Source of the DNA: Acanthochlamys bracteata
Lineage: Eukaryota > Streptophyta > Magnoliopsida > Pandanales > Velloziaceae
NCBI GenBank assembly: GCA_019914995.1
Contig: CM034127.1
Location: forward strand, 10,478,001 to 10,542,000
Length of the DNA stretch: 64,000 bases
Reading direction: 5' to 3'
Shown: in pieces, positions 43,245 to 55,226 of the stretch
Layout: every line of letters starts with the position of its first letter
How positions within the stretch are numbered: position 1 is the first letter of the stretch
Made by a program: the position numbers and the translations under genes
The notes under the pieces: generated by a model
What the model was told of the DNA's origin: nothing
Database searches by the model: none
Seen by the model: only the letters and a program-made list of their open reading frames with translations

Positions 43245-45942
43245 TTGAGCCAACATCAGATAGTCCAGCCCATTTAGGCTGTGAGGTCAAGGTTTGCAAA
43301 TTTTAGTGTTACTACTTAGTCACGACTTTGTTGATTTATTCGTGGGTGAATCGCTCTTACCCTTAGAAGTTGATACACTACAGGTGCATATGATGTTATT
43401 ATCTATATTTGTTGTTTCTTGGTAAACAGAGAGAAGTTTGGGTAGAGAAAAGTCTGTAGAAAGCGCGTGCCTTGCTGTTCTACCATCGAATTATTTTAAA
43501 TTATTATATTGAAATTATTTTTAATTTAATAATTTAAAAAATTATTAATTTTTTTAATAATATTTACAGAATTTTAAATAAATTCTATAAAATATTATTA
43601 AAATTTTTTATTAAGTTACGTGAAGTTGAAAATTTTATAAATATTTTTCTGGAGAGCCCATCCAAAATTCATTTATTTTTTACAATGGTAGCCAAACATT
43701 GTGCATTATCATCCTATTAAAATTAAATCTAACTAAGACAATGACACTAAATTTTTAGAAAATTGATGAATTGTGATGTAAATTGTATTGAATAGTCCTC
43801 GTGGGTGGGCCAAGCTCTTCTATTCTGGTTGTCCTACATTGACTTCATACAATATAATTCATCCATTGTATAATTATCTATTTTCTTATGTATTGATAAA
43901 AATTTTCAAGTATTAATTAAACTTGGAATATGACTAGCTGACAAACCTAATGGTTGGTCACTGACTTTGCATCTGTGGAGTATCCGTTCTTTTCCCATTT
44001 TATATCAGATATTTTAAGCTAACCACATCAAATACATGTAACATCCACCGTCAACGGGGAGCTTATTTTCGGAATTTTAATGAGAACCATCTTGACAAGT
44101 CATGCTTATATGTTGATACTAGCATCCCAAGTAATTAACTGACTGCGAGATAACTCCAACAATGAACCAAACCTTCTAGTGTTAATCAGAACCTTGGATC
44201 ATTTTACGGAACTTTTGTTATAGGAATAAGGTTTTACACCAAGTACAGCAGAGAAGAAATGTTTTATAGTTTTATTGGTGTTTTAACTGAGATTTTCTAA
44301 TTTTTTTTTCCAACGTCAGAAACTTACAGAAAATTCTTGGATTGTAGATTATATGAAAGAAAATGATGAAATGGTTGGATTTAAGTTTGGTCCCCAACAG
44401 CCGCAACGCCATGGCAAATGAAACATGGACGGTGGCCAGCATTATCCATCTTCTTCTCCTTTATTCGGTCGGTCCTTTCTTCTCCTTCACCTGCTGACAA
44501 CATGACTAATTTCTGAGTCATGTCACTAGCTTTATCTGGTAGATATAGGCGACAAACATACATGTAAGCAGATTGCGACAAATTACCTTAAGTTCTGGCA
44601 ACTTTTGTGAAGGCGTGCACCTTTGCCTATTAAACATACACGGAATCTTGGCTTTCTGTATTGTAAATTAGACTAGACGTTTTGCTGTCAATCTGATAAT
44701 CTATAGTTGTGCAATACTTTTGAATAATTAACATAAGAGTAGGTTCTTTCGTAGCTTGGAATGCATTACATGTTTTAATTGTACGGTTTATAAGTTATTT
44801 ACTAGTTATAAGGAAAGACTGGTTGGAAACATTTGTGAACTGCAAAATTTCACGTCTTGATCACATCATGCAAAATTTTCCTCTAGAAAGAGTAGAATTT
44901 ACCGTGTTCTATATATATAACAGAGCTTTTTCGGAAATAGAAGTGGTACTGAGTTATCACTGTTTCAACAATCTCTTGTGTTGTATCAAATCTATATTTT
45001 AGACTTTCACGCAGGTGCAGTAAGAGCACAAAGGATTGAAGCGGTTGCACAGTCGCGGAGCCATATAAAGCCAGCCGCCAGAAAAGGACAGTATGTTCAC
45101 CGTGTACCATACGCCGGACTGATGACGTTGATGGAGCTTTGTCTACAAGGAGGTTTGTAAGCGCACCGTCCAGTCAACAAGCATTATCCGATGATGACAA
45201 AGGCAACAACGATACCTATAAGCCATGAGTCAGAAACCATAGCACACGGCATGCCATCAACACCACTCCACATTGTCACATGCATCAACTACTTTGCAAT
45301 AGAAAAAGGACACATGTAGAATACTTCCAACGACGACTAAATATGCGCGTTGACTCGGTCACATAATGTTTATCGATTCTGATCACCGTCAGTTCTGTCT
45401 CTATCCTCTTCTCCTTTTCCAGTGCAATCCATTTGGAAGGTTTCTATTGTGGTGTGACCACTTCAAAACGACAAGAGCCTACAAGAAATCAACGACTGCA
45501 ACTCTGCATATTTCGTGCAAGACATGATGAATATGAAGTATATCTAATATCGACTCTGAGCAGTGAGCACTAGCTGGTGCAAAGCAGGATCGAGCCTGAT
45601 ACACTTTTTTGCTTACGCCTTCTATCAGCTTTAGCTCCTAGCTTTTGTGCATAAATCTGGATTTGCATGAGTTATTTTGCTATGCGTTTTTCAGATTGCG
45701 TGTATCATGACGATAAAGCTTTTGATGATTTATGTATTAACTTCACAACTATTATTAAAGGATTGTAACTCCTAAGCTTATGGTTGGATACGGGACCGTC
45801 TAATAGAGTTATCTCTGTTACTTCTGAATACCGGTTATTGTCGAATTGTTCATAGCGACAAGTTGTAATTCTCTTACTGCTAAGACAGTACTTCGGAGGT
45901 CGATATTGCTTTCTACCAAAATCCGCCTTCTTTCACCAAAAA

Positions 45943-45974
<32 letters not shown>

Positions 45975-47657
45975 ATCGAAAAGGGGAAGAAAATCACATT
46001 ATTATCTATGTCAGTGTCAATTGTATGCAAAAAGTGTTGAGGCCTTATTCGTTCATCGGTTCTTCTTTTTCTTCAAATCTGGGATTCAGAGGTTTTCCTG
46101 TGTCGACTTCACTGGCTGTCGGTGACCGAATCCAATTTGGATTCTCTCCGTCTTGGGTCCTCTACAGATAGAGGGTAAATTATCAACGAGTACGTTGGAA
46201 ATTTCGGAAGGGAGTATTGAATCAGAGATGAACGGCGGCGAACGGTGAGGAGAGAGATTGAATTCGCAGAAGGAGCTCTGGTAGCGGCGGAGAGAGAGAG
46301 ATTGAAATTTGTTTTTGGAGAGAGATTGATTGATCGAAACATGTAGAGAAAAGAACGCCAAGAGATCCCTTATTCTGAGCTAAATGATCGAGATGAAAAT
46401 TCGACTTTTAGCTTCTGTGATGGATTTATAGTTTTCAATCTGAATCAATCAATCAGTTTATCAACACGCATAATTTCTACCTGCTCTTTTCTTCTCTCTC
46501 TCTGTTGCTCGAGCAAAACCTTCCTACGACCTCTCTCTAATCGTTGTTTTGTTGTTGTTTTCTTTGTTTCTTTCTTTCTTCTCCGACATTGACCTCCTCA
46601 TGAAATCTCTCTGAAGGCATTCCATTTTCCAATTATTTTTTCATTTTATTTATTTCATCCTTATCTTGATTTTACTTGTTTTTTGTTTTTCAAGTTCTGA
46701 ATTTCATTTGTTACAGAAAATAGGGACCTTTATTTTTTTTTCATGAAATCAGTCAGGTCTAAGAAGATCCAGTTGTGGGATGTTGTTCGTTTGTTGGGTT
46801 CTTTGTTATTGACTTGCATCCGCAGAAGGTCCTTCTCCCCTCTGCGCTGTTATATCCATAGTTTGCAGACCCAATTTTGATCCGGTGGGCAAGATGCCCG
46901 GAGTCTGGTAACTGTGCGGTTGAGGTGATCGTTCGTTGTTGTCGCGTAATGACCTGGGCAGAAATCCCAATATCTTTGAAGTCAATGCCAATATATGAGT
47001 AAATGAATGAACTAGGACTACAAGTCTACCACTAAACACAATACAGTATTATGTTCTTGCATGTGAATTAAAGTATCACCACTAATAAAAACGTATACGT
47101 TCAACGGGCATGGTGTTCTTTTTTCTCCCAAGTAATCATCGTTTGGGAAATATGGCATTCAAAAGAGCTAATTAATTTGGCCCATATATTAAAATTTTTA
47201 AACTAACTTAAAGATCTAAGTTAATGAATTTATAAAACACTATCGTATATGAATTATTTTTATCTTATTTTTTTATTCATATAGATCAATTTAATATATA
47301 GAATATTCATAACTTAAGCGTACGAAAAATAAAATGCTGAAATAAATATATAAATATATTAAAATAAAAAATATATGCTATAAAAATATATGTAATATAT
47401 AACTGTCGCGTTGATCCAAAATAAGCTAAGAATAAACTTAGATAGTATAAATATATTTATGCAGATTCAAATATTTTGCAATCTACAGAAATAATAAATA
47501 CAACATTTTTGAAAAAATGACTGAATAAAATTAACTTGATTTAGAATAATAGCAAAAAATTTAGAAAAATTAAATTATTTACTAAATCTAATTTATAAAT
47601 GAACAAAATAAAAAATAAATTCATCTACTCAATCTCATTCAAAAAAAATAACTTACA
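43245..47657. other. Unassigned region with possible transcribed sequence
   Basis: AT-rich at the left. From about 44.9 to 45.6 kb base composition is balanced, and a plus-strand frame (44978-45160) reads without repeats but matches no family I know. A 22-base A run at about 45938-45960 ends a plus-strand stretch. On the minus strand 46380-46100 is C/T-rich like a 5' leader, with short frames starting at 46361 and 46342. No complete gene can be built from these pieces. Confidence 0.35.
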
Positions 47658-47888
47658 TGGCGTTTAAAAATTCTTATGAAATAAAATTTTTCTAAAATTA
47701 AAAATATTTTATTTTTTTTAAAAACAAATTTTATTTTTTTATTTAAAAAAATAACAAAAATATATAATACAAAAATTTATTATGTAGAATTTTGTTATAT
47801 TTTTAAATTTTTAAATAATTTTTTTAAATATATATAAAATATATATTAAAAAATGTAATAATAAAAAATTTAAAAAAATGCTCTCTTA
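47658..47888. repeat. AT-rich MITE
   Basis: Begins GGCGTTTAAAAATTCTTATG and shares the long A/T core of the 42665-42923 element (ATTTTTAAATTTTTAAATAA). The right end is poorly defined. Confidence 0.5.
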
Positions 47889-48721
47889 GTTTCATTCTTA
47901 TATTAGCAACTTTTCTCTCAAGAACGTGATATTTAATATCATTTTTCCTCGTTAGATCGCTACTATCGTGTACCAAGAATTTTAAAATTCAAATTGGTTT
48001 GGATCACCGTTCATTATTTAAAACTTTATTAAAATCATAATGCTCGTAATTAGTTCACTGTGCAGCTAATAGGAGCGCATCGATTTCATTCAAAATCTCT
48101 GACGAATTTTCGACTCTGATTTCCTGTTCGATTCTAACAAACAGTTCATGTTATAAACATATGTATATAAGCAGAGCGTCTTCGTTCTTTTGTTCATTGA
48201 TTTGATTGATAATTTAACATCTAACAGAGGAATTAATTAATAAAACATCCTTAGTGAACGTGGACTCCATGTCTTTCCACTAAGTCGTATTTATCTACGA
48301 TCAAAATTTTAGTTTTTTAAATATATTTTTAATATAAAATCAATATAAAAATTTATATTTTATTAATTTTATTTTTAAATTTATATCTTAAAAAATGAAT
48401 TCATTTCAAAATAACACACACTTAACGCGACACCAGAGAACTGAGTGAATGTCAAAAACATGTTTTGCATGTGAATAAACAGTATCGCCACTATTAAAAC
48501 GTATATGCATTCAAAGTTCAAGGCTTTTTATGGTTTTCTTTTGCCCTCTCAAGTAAACATTTCATGTTTTTTACTTATGCAGTATTATACTGATTAAAAA
48601 CTGTCCACCAATTCTATTACCCGATCAAATAATGATTGCTATACGGACGTTGAACCGAAATACTGTTCAGGTGATCCGTTATGTTAAGAATACTAAAACG
48701 CTGACGGCTATGTAAAGATTT

Positions 48722-49195
48722 ATTTTTTTATTAGAAGGTACAGAAAAAAATTAACTAATAAAAAAGACATAAAAGAGCAAAAAAAATATTTTAAATAATA
48801 AATTTAAAAAAAAATAATTTTTTTTACAATTTAACTGAATTAACAATATAAATATTAAAAAATCATTTAAAATAAATATATTAAAATAAAATATAATAAA
48901 TTTATTTTTTTATATTATCATATTCAAATGCAAAATCTAAACTACATATTATTTTTTAATATAAGACTACTAATACTTATTTTTATATCCAATATATTAC
49001 AAATTTAAATTTTTTAAAATTTAATTTAATTCGGTTTGATCCAAACGAACGGGTCAATCGGATTGAAGCAGTTCGGAACGGATCGAAATGGATCAGAGCG
49101 AGTCAATTATATAAAAGATATTATTATTAATTCGGATCAGTTTATATTTCGGGTCGACAGTTTTCAGGTCAATTCGAATCGGTTCGAATTTTACA
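48722..49195. repeat. hAT-like non-autonomous repeat, member 2
   Basis: Aligns with the second half of 38925-39670: CATATTCAAATGCAAAATC, AAACTACATATTAT, then a GGATCGAAATGGATC-type tail. The CGGATC-rich right end is well kept; the left end is not defined. Confidence 0.45.
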
Positions 49196-49561
49196 ACTAT
49201 TTTGCTATGTCGAGTATTCTCATTATGTTATGTGATTTAATTCAACCTAAAATGATTAGAGTTGTGAGTAATTATAATATAATATTTGTTAGAAATATTT
49301 TAAAATTTTAAAAAAAATAAATTTTACAATTTTATTTAGAAATAATAAAGTTAATATTAACAAAATTTACAATATAAAAATTTTGTATTTTAAAATTAAA
49401 AAATATAAATAATTTATTTAAATATGAAATAAAAAATAAAATAAAATAGAATTGAAAAGCATTTCAAATATTTACTACACCAACTACTTAAACATGTAGA
49501 CGAATTTATTCTTTTTTTGTTAATAATTTAGTTATTAACGTGCAGAGAGTCGGCTCGAAAT

Positions 49562-49609
49562 ACGTCAGCAACGTGACGTCAATCATCACGAACAAATTTA
49601 TCCTATAAA
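49562..49609 (+). promoter_or_regulatory. TGACG (TGA-factor) sites and TATA box of the DLO gene
   Basis: ACGTCA at 49562-49567 and the palindrome TGACGTCA at 49574-49581 lie about 30 bases upstream of TATAAA (49604-49609) and about 160 bases upstream of the ATG. TGACG pairs are the core of as-1-type elements bound by TGA bZIP factors, which mediate salicylate responses. The palindrome and its spacing to the TATA box are read directly; function is inference. Confidence 0.6.
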
Positions 49610-49736
49610 TTTTCGGGACACCTTAATCTTGTCCCTCATCTTCTCTCTCTGTCTGCGTCACCGAGAGGCCGAATAACCTATTCATTCCTTTTTTTAATAG
49701 GTCTCCATTCTGTATTTCTTTGTTTGCGCTGTTCCT

Positions 49737-52700
49737 ATGGGTGAGCAGCAGCTGCTCTCTGCAGGCCCTCGGCTCGAAACGCTTCCATTAAGCTACATCC
49801 GGCCGGAGTCTCAACGGCCTCGTCTCCAAGAAGTCGTCGCCGATGAGAAAGTCCCTCTCATCGATTTAAACAATCCCAATAAGCTCCAAATCATCGAACA
49901 GATAGCCTATGCTTGTCTTTTCTATGGCTTTTTCCAGGTTAGCAATCCGAGTTTTTCACATTCTAAGAAAATCTGTTGAATAAGTAATGATGTTGCGTGA
50001 AATCAGATTGTGAATCATGGTATGTCGAAAGAGTTGATAGAGAACATGCAAGAAGTTTCTAAAGAGTTCTTTCAGCTACCTGCTGAGGAGAAGATGAAGT
50101 TGTACTCCGATGATCCCGCGAAGAAGACGAGGCTTTCAACAAGCTTCAATGTTAGGAAGGAGACTGTGCACAATTGGAGGGATTATCTCAGGCTCCATTG
50201 CTACCCTCTAGAGGAATTCGTACCTGACTGGCCTTCAAATCCCTCCTCATTCAAGTAAGCTTTCTACAATCCTAACATGTCTGACGCGTTTCTTTTAAAT
50301 CTTTTGCCTATAGGGACCTCTTGAGTTAGCTTTGTAATGCAACGCTGCATTAGAACCCATCATGTTTGTCTTTATCTGGATAGTAAGAAATTATTATTCC
50401 TACTAGACACTCGGCAAGATCGCTGCTTGAATAGAGGCTCGGATTGCCTCCGTCTGAAATTGTATGAACTTATTATTAGAGAAGCATACTTTAAAGAAAA
50501 AATTAGACCTATAAAACAGCGGTCAATTGAAAATGAAAAAAAAAAAACGCAACGATTTTTTGTATTAAAGTACTATGTAGGCAAGGGGCTTTATGTTTGT
50601 GAAATTCCAGTTGTTGTACGAACATTTAATGTAGAGGCTACTAATCCTCAGATTTGTACTAACACAACAATAGCGTGCAAAAGAGTGAATATCACGAAGC
50701 AAAGTGATAGCTTACGATAGCAAGAGGATCTGAACCGTACTAAACGATGGGTAGCCAACTGCAAGGTCCACATGTATCACTATCTAATACCCCTTGTGTG
50801 AAAAGATAATGGACGGAGCACAATAGGCATTTCCCACATAATAAAAAAACCGCGTTTTTCTTATTTAAGTTCTTGGATTCAGACAATTTAGAAAAATTTG
50901 CATCTTTCGCTTTCTAATTCCTGTCGTTGATGATGCTACGGTGATTTGTTTTCGACTTGTAATGCATAAGCAGTTGACTTGTCCGCTTTGACGAAAATTA
51001 AGCCGTAGGTTCCAGAATATCATTTTGTTCCTAATTTGACACCGTTTCCCCTAAGTCATTTTGTTTTCTGTATTCTAATGGGTAGGAGAAGAAGAGAAGG
51101 TAAGCGACGACGCTCTGGAAACGATTGTTTTTTACTAAAATCTAACTCGACCACATGCTAAGGTTGCAGACTAATCTCAAAATAATCTCTTAAAACATTT
51201 GCGTAAATCCTCTCAATTTGCGCTCGCAACATGTCATGTATATCATTTCTTTGACTTTGAGAAGTGAATATCTTTTAAAATCAATTCATTTGCGGCATTG
51301 ACTTGAAGTCAATCCAGTACTAGAGGAAAATTCTTCATGTTTTTAGGAAACACTAGTGGAATTTTCATTGCCGTATTAGGAAAAAACTTCTAGACATGCA
51401 TTCCAATTCCATAAAGTGCTCCACACATGTGGTCCATAGCAAAGATACTGCATTTGTATTTTTCTTGTTGAGTATGCAAATTTGATTTAGGACCACTGAT
51501 AGGTAGTGCCTGCAACGCTGCAAAAACATGTGCAACCACATGCGAACCAAACCATGAATAAAATCAATAAGCAACCATTATGATAATTCCAAATTTTATA
51601 CAAACTAAAGATTTTGCATGTCTAGTGCGTGGGCAAAAAAATCAAACCTTCGTGCATCACATGAATCAACCTGATCTTACACTCAAAAAGAGAACCATAA
51701 CCCATTGGACATTATCTAAAGCATAAAAATAATTTTATTAGAAATTACATGACAATTGGATATGATCCAACTCTCCATCCCACATTAAACTTTTTAATTT
51801 TTCGTATCATTTTTTATTTGCTTATTTTATTTGTTGATTTTTCAATACTATAACAGAGTAAGAAAAAACGTCCAATTGTCGTAATATTTTATATACGAAG
51901 TTTCTTTATGCTTTATATCATATCCAACAATTGAATTTGAATTTAAGATTCGGCGACATTCACATAATGAGGGATGTGATGAAGGCTTCAGTACTCGTAT
52001 AGTACTGAAATTTTGCACTAGTGCATTTATTCAAGTATTCTTTTTCCATTATGTCTGCAGAGAAGTGGTGAGTAATTATTGTCGAGAAGTTAGGAAGCTG
52101 GGCTTCCGAGTACTAGCATTAATCTCTCTCAGCTTGGGTCTAGAAGAGGACTACATCGAAAATGTTTTAGGACAACAAGAGCAGCATATGGCCATCAACT
52201 TTTATCCACAGTGCCCAGAGCCTGAACTCACTTATGGATTGCCTGCACATACAGACCCTAACGCGCTAACTATTCTTCTTCAAGACCAGAACGTCTGCGG
52301 TCTGCAGGTCCTTAAAGAGGGTAAATGGATTGCTGTCAATCCAGACCCAGATGCATTGGTCATCAACATTGGTGATCAACTACAGGTGACCCGTTTTAAT
52401 CTTTAGATATGCTTGTGTTGTTACTCAGTTAAATGAAACATCATCTCTAAAAGAAATGAACAATGCTTAACTTGTATCACAGGCATTAAGCAATGGGAAG
52501 TATAAGAGTGTTTGGCACCGGGCAGTTGTTTCTAACAAGGATAGAATCTCCATTGCCTCTTTCCTCTGCCCATGTAACACTGCAGTGATCAAGCCTGCAG
52601 AGAAGCTAACTGAAGATGGTTCCCCTGAGGTGTACAGGAACTACACTTACAACGAATACTACAAGAAATTCTGGAGCAGGAATTTGGACCAGGAGCATTG

Positions 52701-52740
52701 CTTAGAACTTTTCAGAACGTCTTCTAGATCAATAGCTTAA
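49737..52740 (+). CDS. DLO: DMR6/DLO-type 2-oxoglutarate-Fe(II) dioxygenase (salicylate hydroxylase family)
   Basis: Four exons encode 343 residues: 49737-49937, 50007-50254, 52061-52385 and 52483-52740, all GT-AG. The N-terminal DIOX_N part (VPLIDLNN, YGFFQIVNHGM) precedes the 2OG-Fe(II) jelly-roll domain. Iron ligands are H213, D215 (AHTDPNAL) and H270 (VWHRAV); the 2OG-binding RxS is R279/S281. WRDYLRLHCYPLEEFVPDWP and EYYKKFWSRNLDQEHCLE are typical of DMR6 and DMR6-like oxygenases. Those enzymes hydroxylate salicylic acid at C5 or C3 in the cytosol, lower its level and damp immunity; their genes are induced by pathogens and salicylate. C3 versus C5 preference cannot be told from the sequence. 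Intron 2 is about 1.8 kb with no transposon recognised in it. A TGACGTCA site and TATA box lie upstream. Confidence 0.94.
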
Positions 52741-53525
52741 CTATAAAATGTAAAATTAATTTGCAACAAACACTAGCTAGAACTCATTATGTAATTTATG
52801 TTTTTCTCACCAACTTAATTTGTTGGTGTTTGAAACAAGACTGCTATAGGTTACGTATCAATTGAAATAAATGAACGTGTATCTGCTTAAAAAACAGATC
52901 CTTTCCACACAATAAAGATCTAATAGAAAATTGTGACATGTTATTCTAAAGATGAAAAATGGAACATGGTCTCCATTTCTAACAAGAAGACGATCATTCA
53001 AAGTACAACAAATCAACTTGAACTGATCAAAGTCAAGCTAATTGTCCGAACAACCACCCTGGAATTATTGTAACTTTATCTTCAACGATATCGAAATCTC
53101 ATCTACTGAAGACTTCAAGTACATAACTAGTCTATAGTCAATGGATGAATAATATGTCTGATGTATGAACTTACGTAATAGATTTGTAGGAGAATACTAC
53201 TTATTTTTCTCCTCCTCATGTATTGAACAATAAAATAGGTTTTGATCAAGAAAGCTTTTGTATTTTATTGAACTATATAAACAATGATAATCACACAAGG
53301 TGAATTGGAGTTTTGAATATTCAATTTTATTTCTCTACGCAAATGAATACAAGGTCATGAAGTCAATTGAAGCTACCAATTTTGAAGTAATTTAGGTTTT
53401 AGCCATTCTAAAAGTCACAACTTCAATGGCGAACGTTAGCAAGATAATGTTGGAGAGGATATTTTTTTTTCTTTTTCTATTCTCCGGAAAGCATGTGACA
53501 GGTGCAATATAATAGTATATCACGG
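52741..53525. other. 3' flank of the DLO gene
   Basis: AT-rich 3' UTR and spacer. Possible AATAAA-like signals near 52864-52871 and 53229-53234. No further coding feature. Confidence 0.4.
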
Positions 53526-53768
53526 GAGCACTTTAAAAAATTGCGTTTAAATTAGCTTACTACGAAATCAACTATTTTAATTTTTTATTTTATTTTTTAA
53601 TATATATTTTATAAATACTTAAAAATTTTATTTAAATATTTAAAAAATATAAAAAAAATTTACGTAATAAAATTTTTTTTTAAATAAAAAATAATATTTG
53701 TTCTTAAAAAAATATTGTTTATTTTAAAAAAATTTAATTTTAAAAATACTTTCAAACGTTCCATTAAT
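53526..53768. repeat. AT-rich MITE
   Basis: Starts GAGCACTTTAAAAAATTGCG and ends TTTCAAACGTTCCATTA around an A/T core shared with the GTTTG family. Confidence 0.5.
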
Positions 53769-54976
53769 AAATCATAAAATATAAGCTCCGAAGAAATTAT
53801 TAGATCAAGTCTTTTTATTTTTTCTTAAAATGTTTGGTAATCATTCTAAAAACTAGGATAAGTTTTGCATTTGCAGAAAAGATTCCAAATCCATTGTAGG
53901 TACTTACACAATAACTGAATTTTCTACACTATTTTCTAAGATATCATGCAAGTAAAATGCAAAGAGTGAGGAAAGGTAGTATAGATTATGGCTGGATAAA
54001 ACAAGTTATAATTGGTGACTGTTATTTCAGAGACTAGTTCTTACCTTTAAATAACCTTCTATTATTATGTGGTACAAAGCTATAATGAAACAATTAAGGA
54101 CTCTTTTTTCTCAGAAGTAAAACGATATTATTTTCTTTATTACAAAACTTTGCAACAGTGCAAGAAGGTGAAGCTAGATAACTGGCCCAACCAATTACCT
54201 TACCTGAAAATGGGCCACGAAAGTCATGCCTGAAACGGGCCAGTTTTGAACTTGGGTCTTAAAAAGCTCTGCTTCTCTGATTCGTCAAATGAAAATGAAG
54301 ATATTTTGAAGAGCTAAAATATGCCTCGAATCCATATACAAAAAATCGTACAGTGAATCATATGCAAGCTTCAGTTAACTCCCGTACATTATACACCAAC
54401 AACATTCAACTACGTCTAGTTATTAGAAGACGTACAGAAGCTCTTTTTCGAAATGTAGTTGTATACATCTCAAGCATCTAAATTTTCTTTTAGAAGGGTA
54501 AACTGCTGCATCTGCAAACTTAGGTGAGAGCGTGTACAGCTTGCTGTTAACGACAAGTAGCTGGTGCACATTAGAACGTGGAGGACCACACTAGCTAGCT
54601 ACGAAACAAGAATAAGCTTCTATTATGTGTAACAATCATCCAAGTGTCACTGCTTCCTTTTGATCTTGCTCACGAGCCACATACACGCGCGCACACAAAG
54701 ATATAAATGCGCATTCATACAAAACAATCACAGTTATGTAATAATGAATAATATTTTGAAATAGTTAATCTAGCAGCTAGTAAAAGTGCGCAACAACAAA
54801 TTGCCACCTCGCTTAAACGGCAAGGCAATCAATTGCGACGAAAACGGTGTGAACTAAAACAAAGTATCTAAATTCAGAATAATAACTGAAACAAATAAAA
54901 TAACTAAATTTAAAATTAAAAAAAAAATAAAGTGCGGAGCAACTAAAACATGCCCTTGATATGAGATGACTCAGAA

Positions 54977-55226
54977 TACGTTTGACATTGCTTATCATAA
55001 ATAATTTTTTAATTTTTTTTAATTTTATATTTTTTAATATATATTTTATAAATATTTAAAAAATTTATTTAAAAATTTTAATAATATAAAAAATTTTACA
55101 AAATAAAATTTTATTATTACATATTATTATTATTTTTTTAAAAATAAAAAATAAAATTTATTTTTTAAAAAATAAAAATATTTTTTATATTAAAAAATTC
55201 TATTTCATAATTACCGCCAAACACCA
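54977..55226. repeat. AT-rich MITE, GTTTG-ended
   Basis: Left end TACGTTTGACATTGCTTATC, right end ATAATTACCGCCAAACACC: inverted ends with the same A/T core as 42665-42923. Confidence 0.55.

Noticed and set aside
46086-46361. 91- and 77-codon minus-strand frames that look like a transit peptide
   Set aside because: Ser/Arg-rich composition fits translated C/T-rich leader; no continuing exon was found.
50337-50720. 127-codon frame in DLO intron 2
   Set aside because: Lies wholly within an intron, resembles no family, and has repeat-like A runs.
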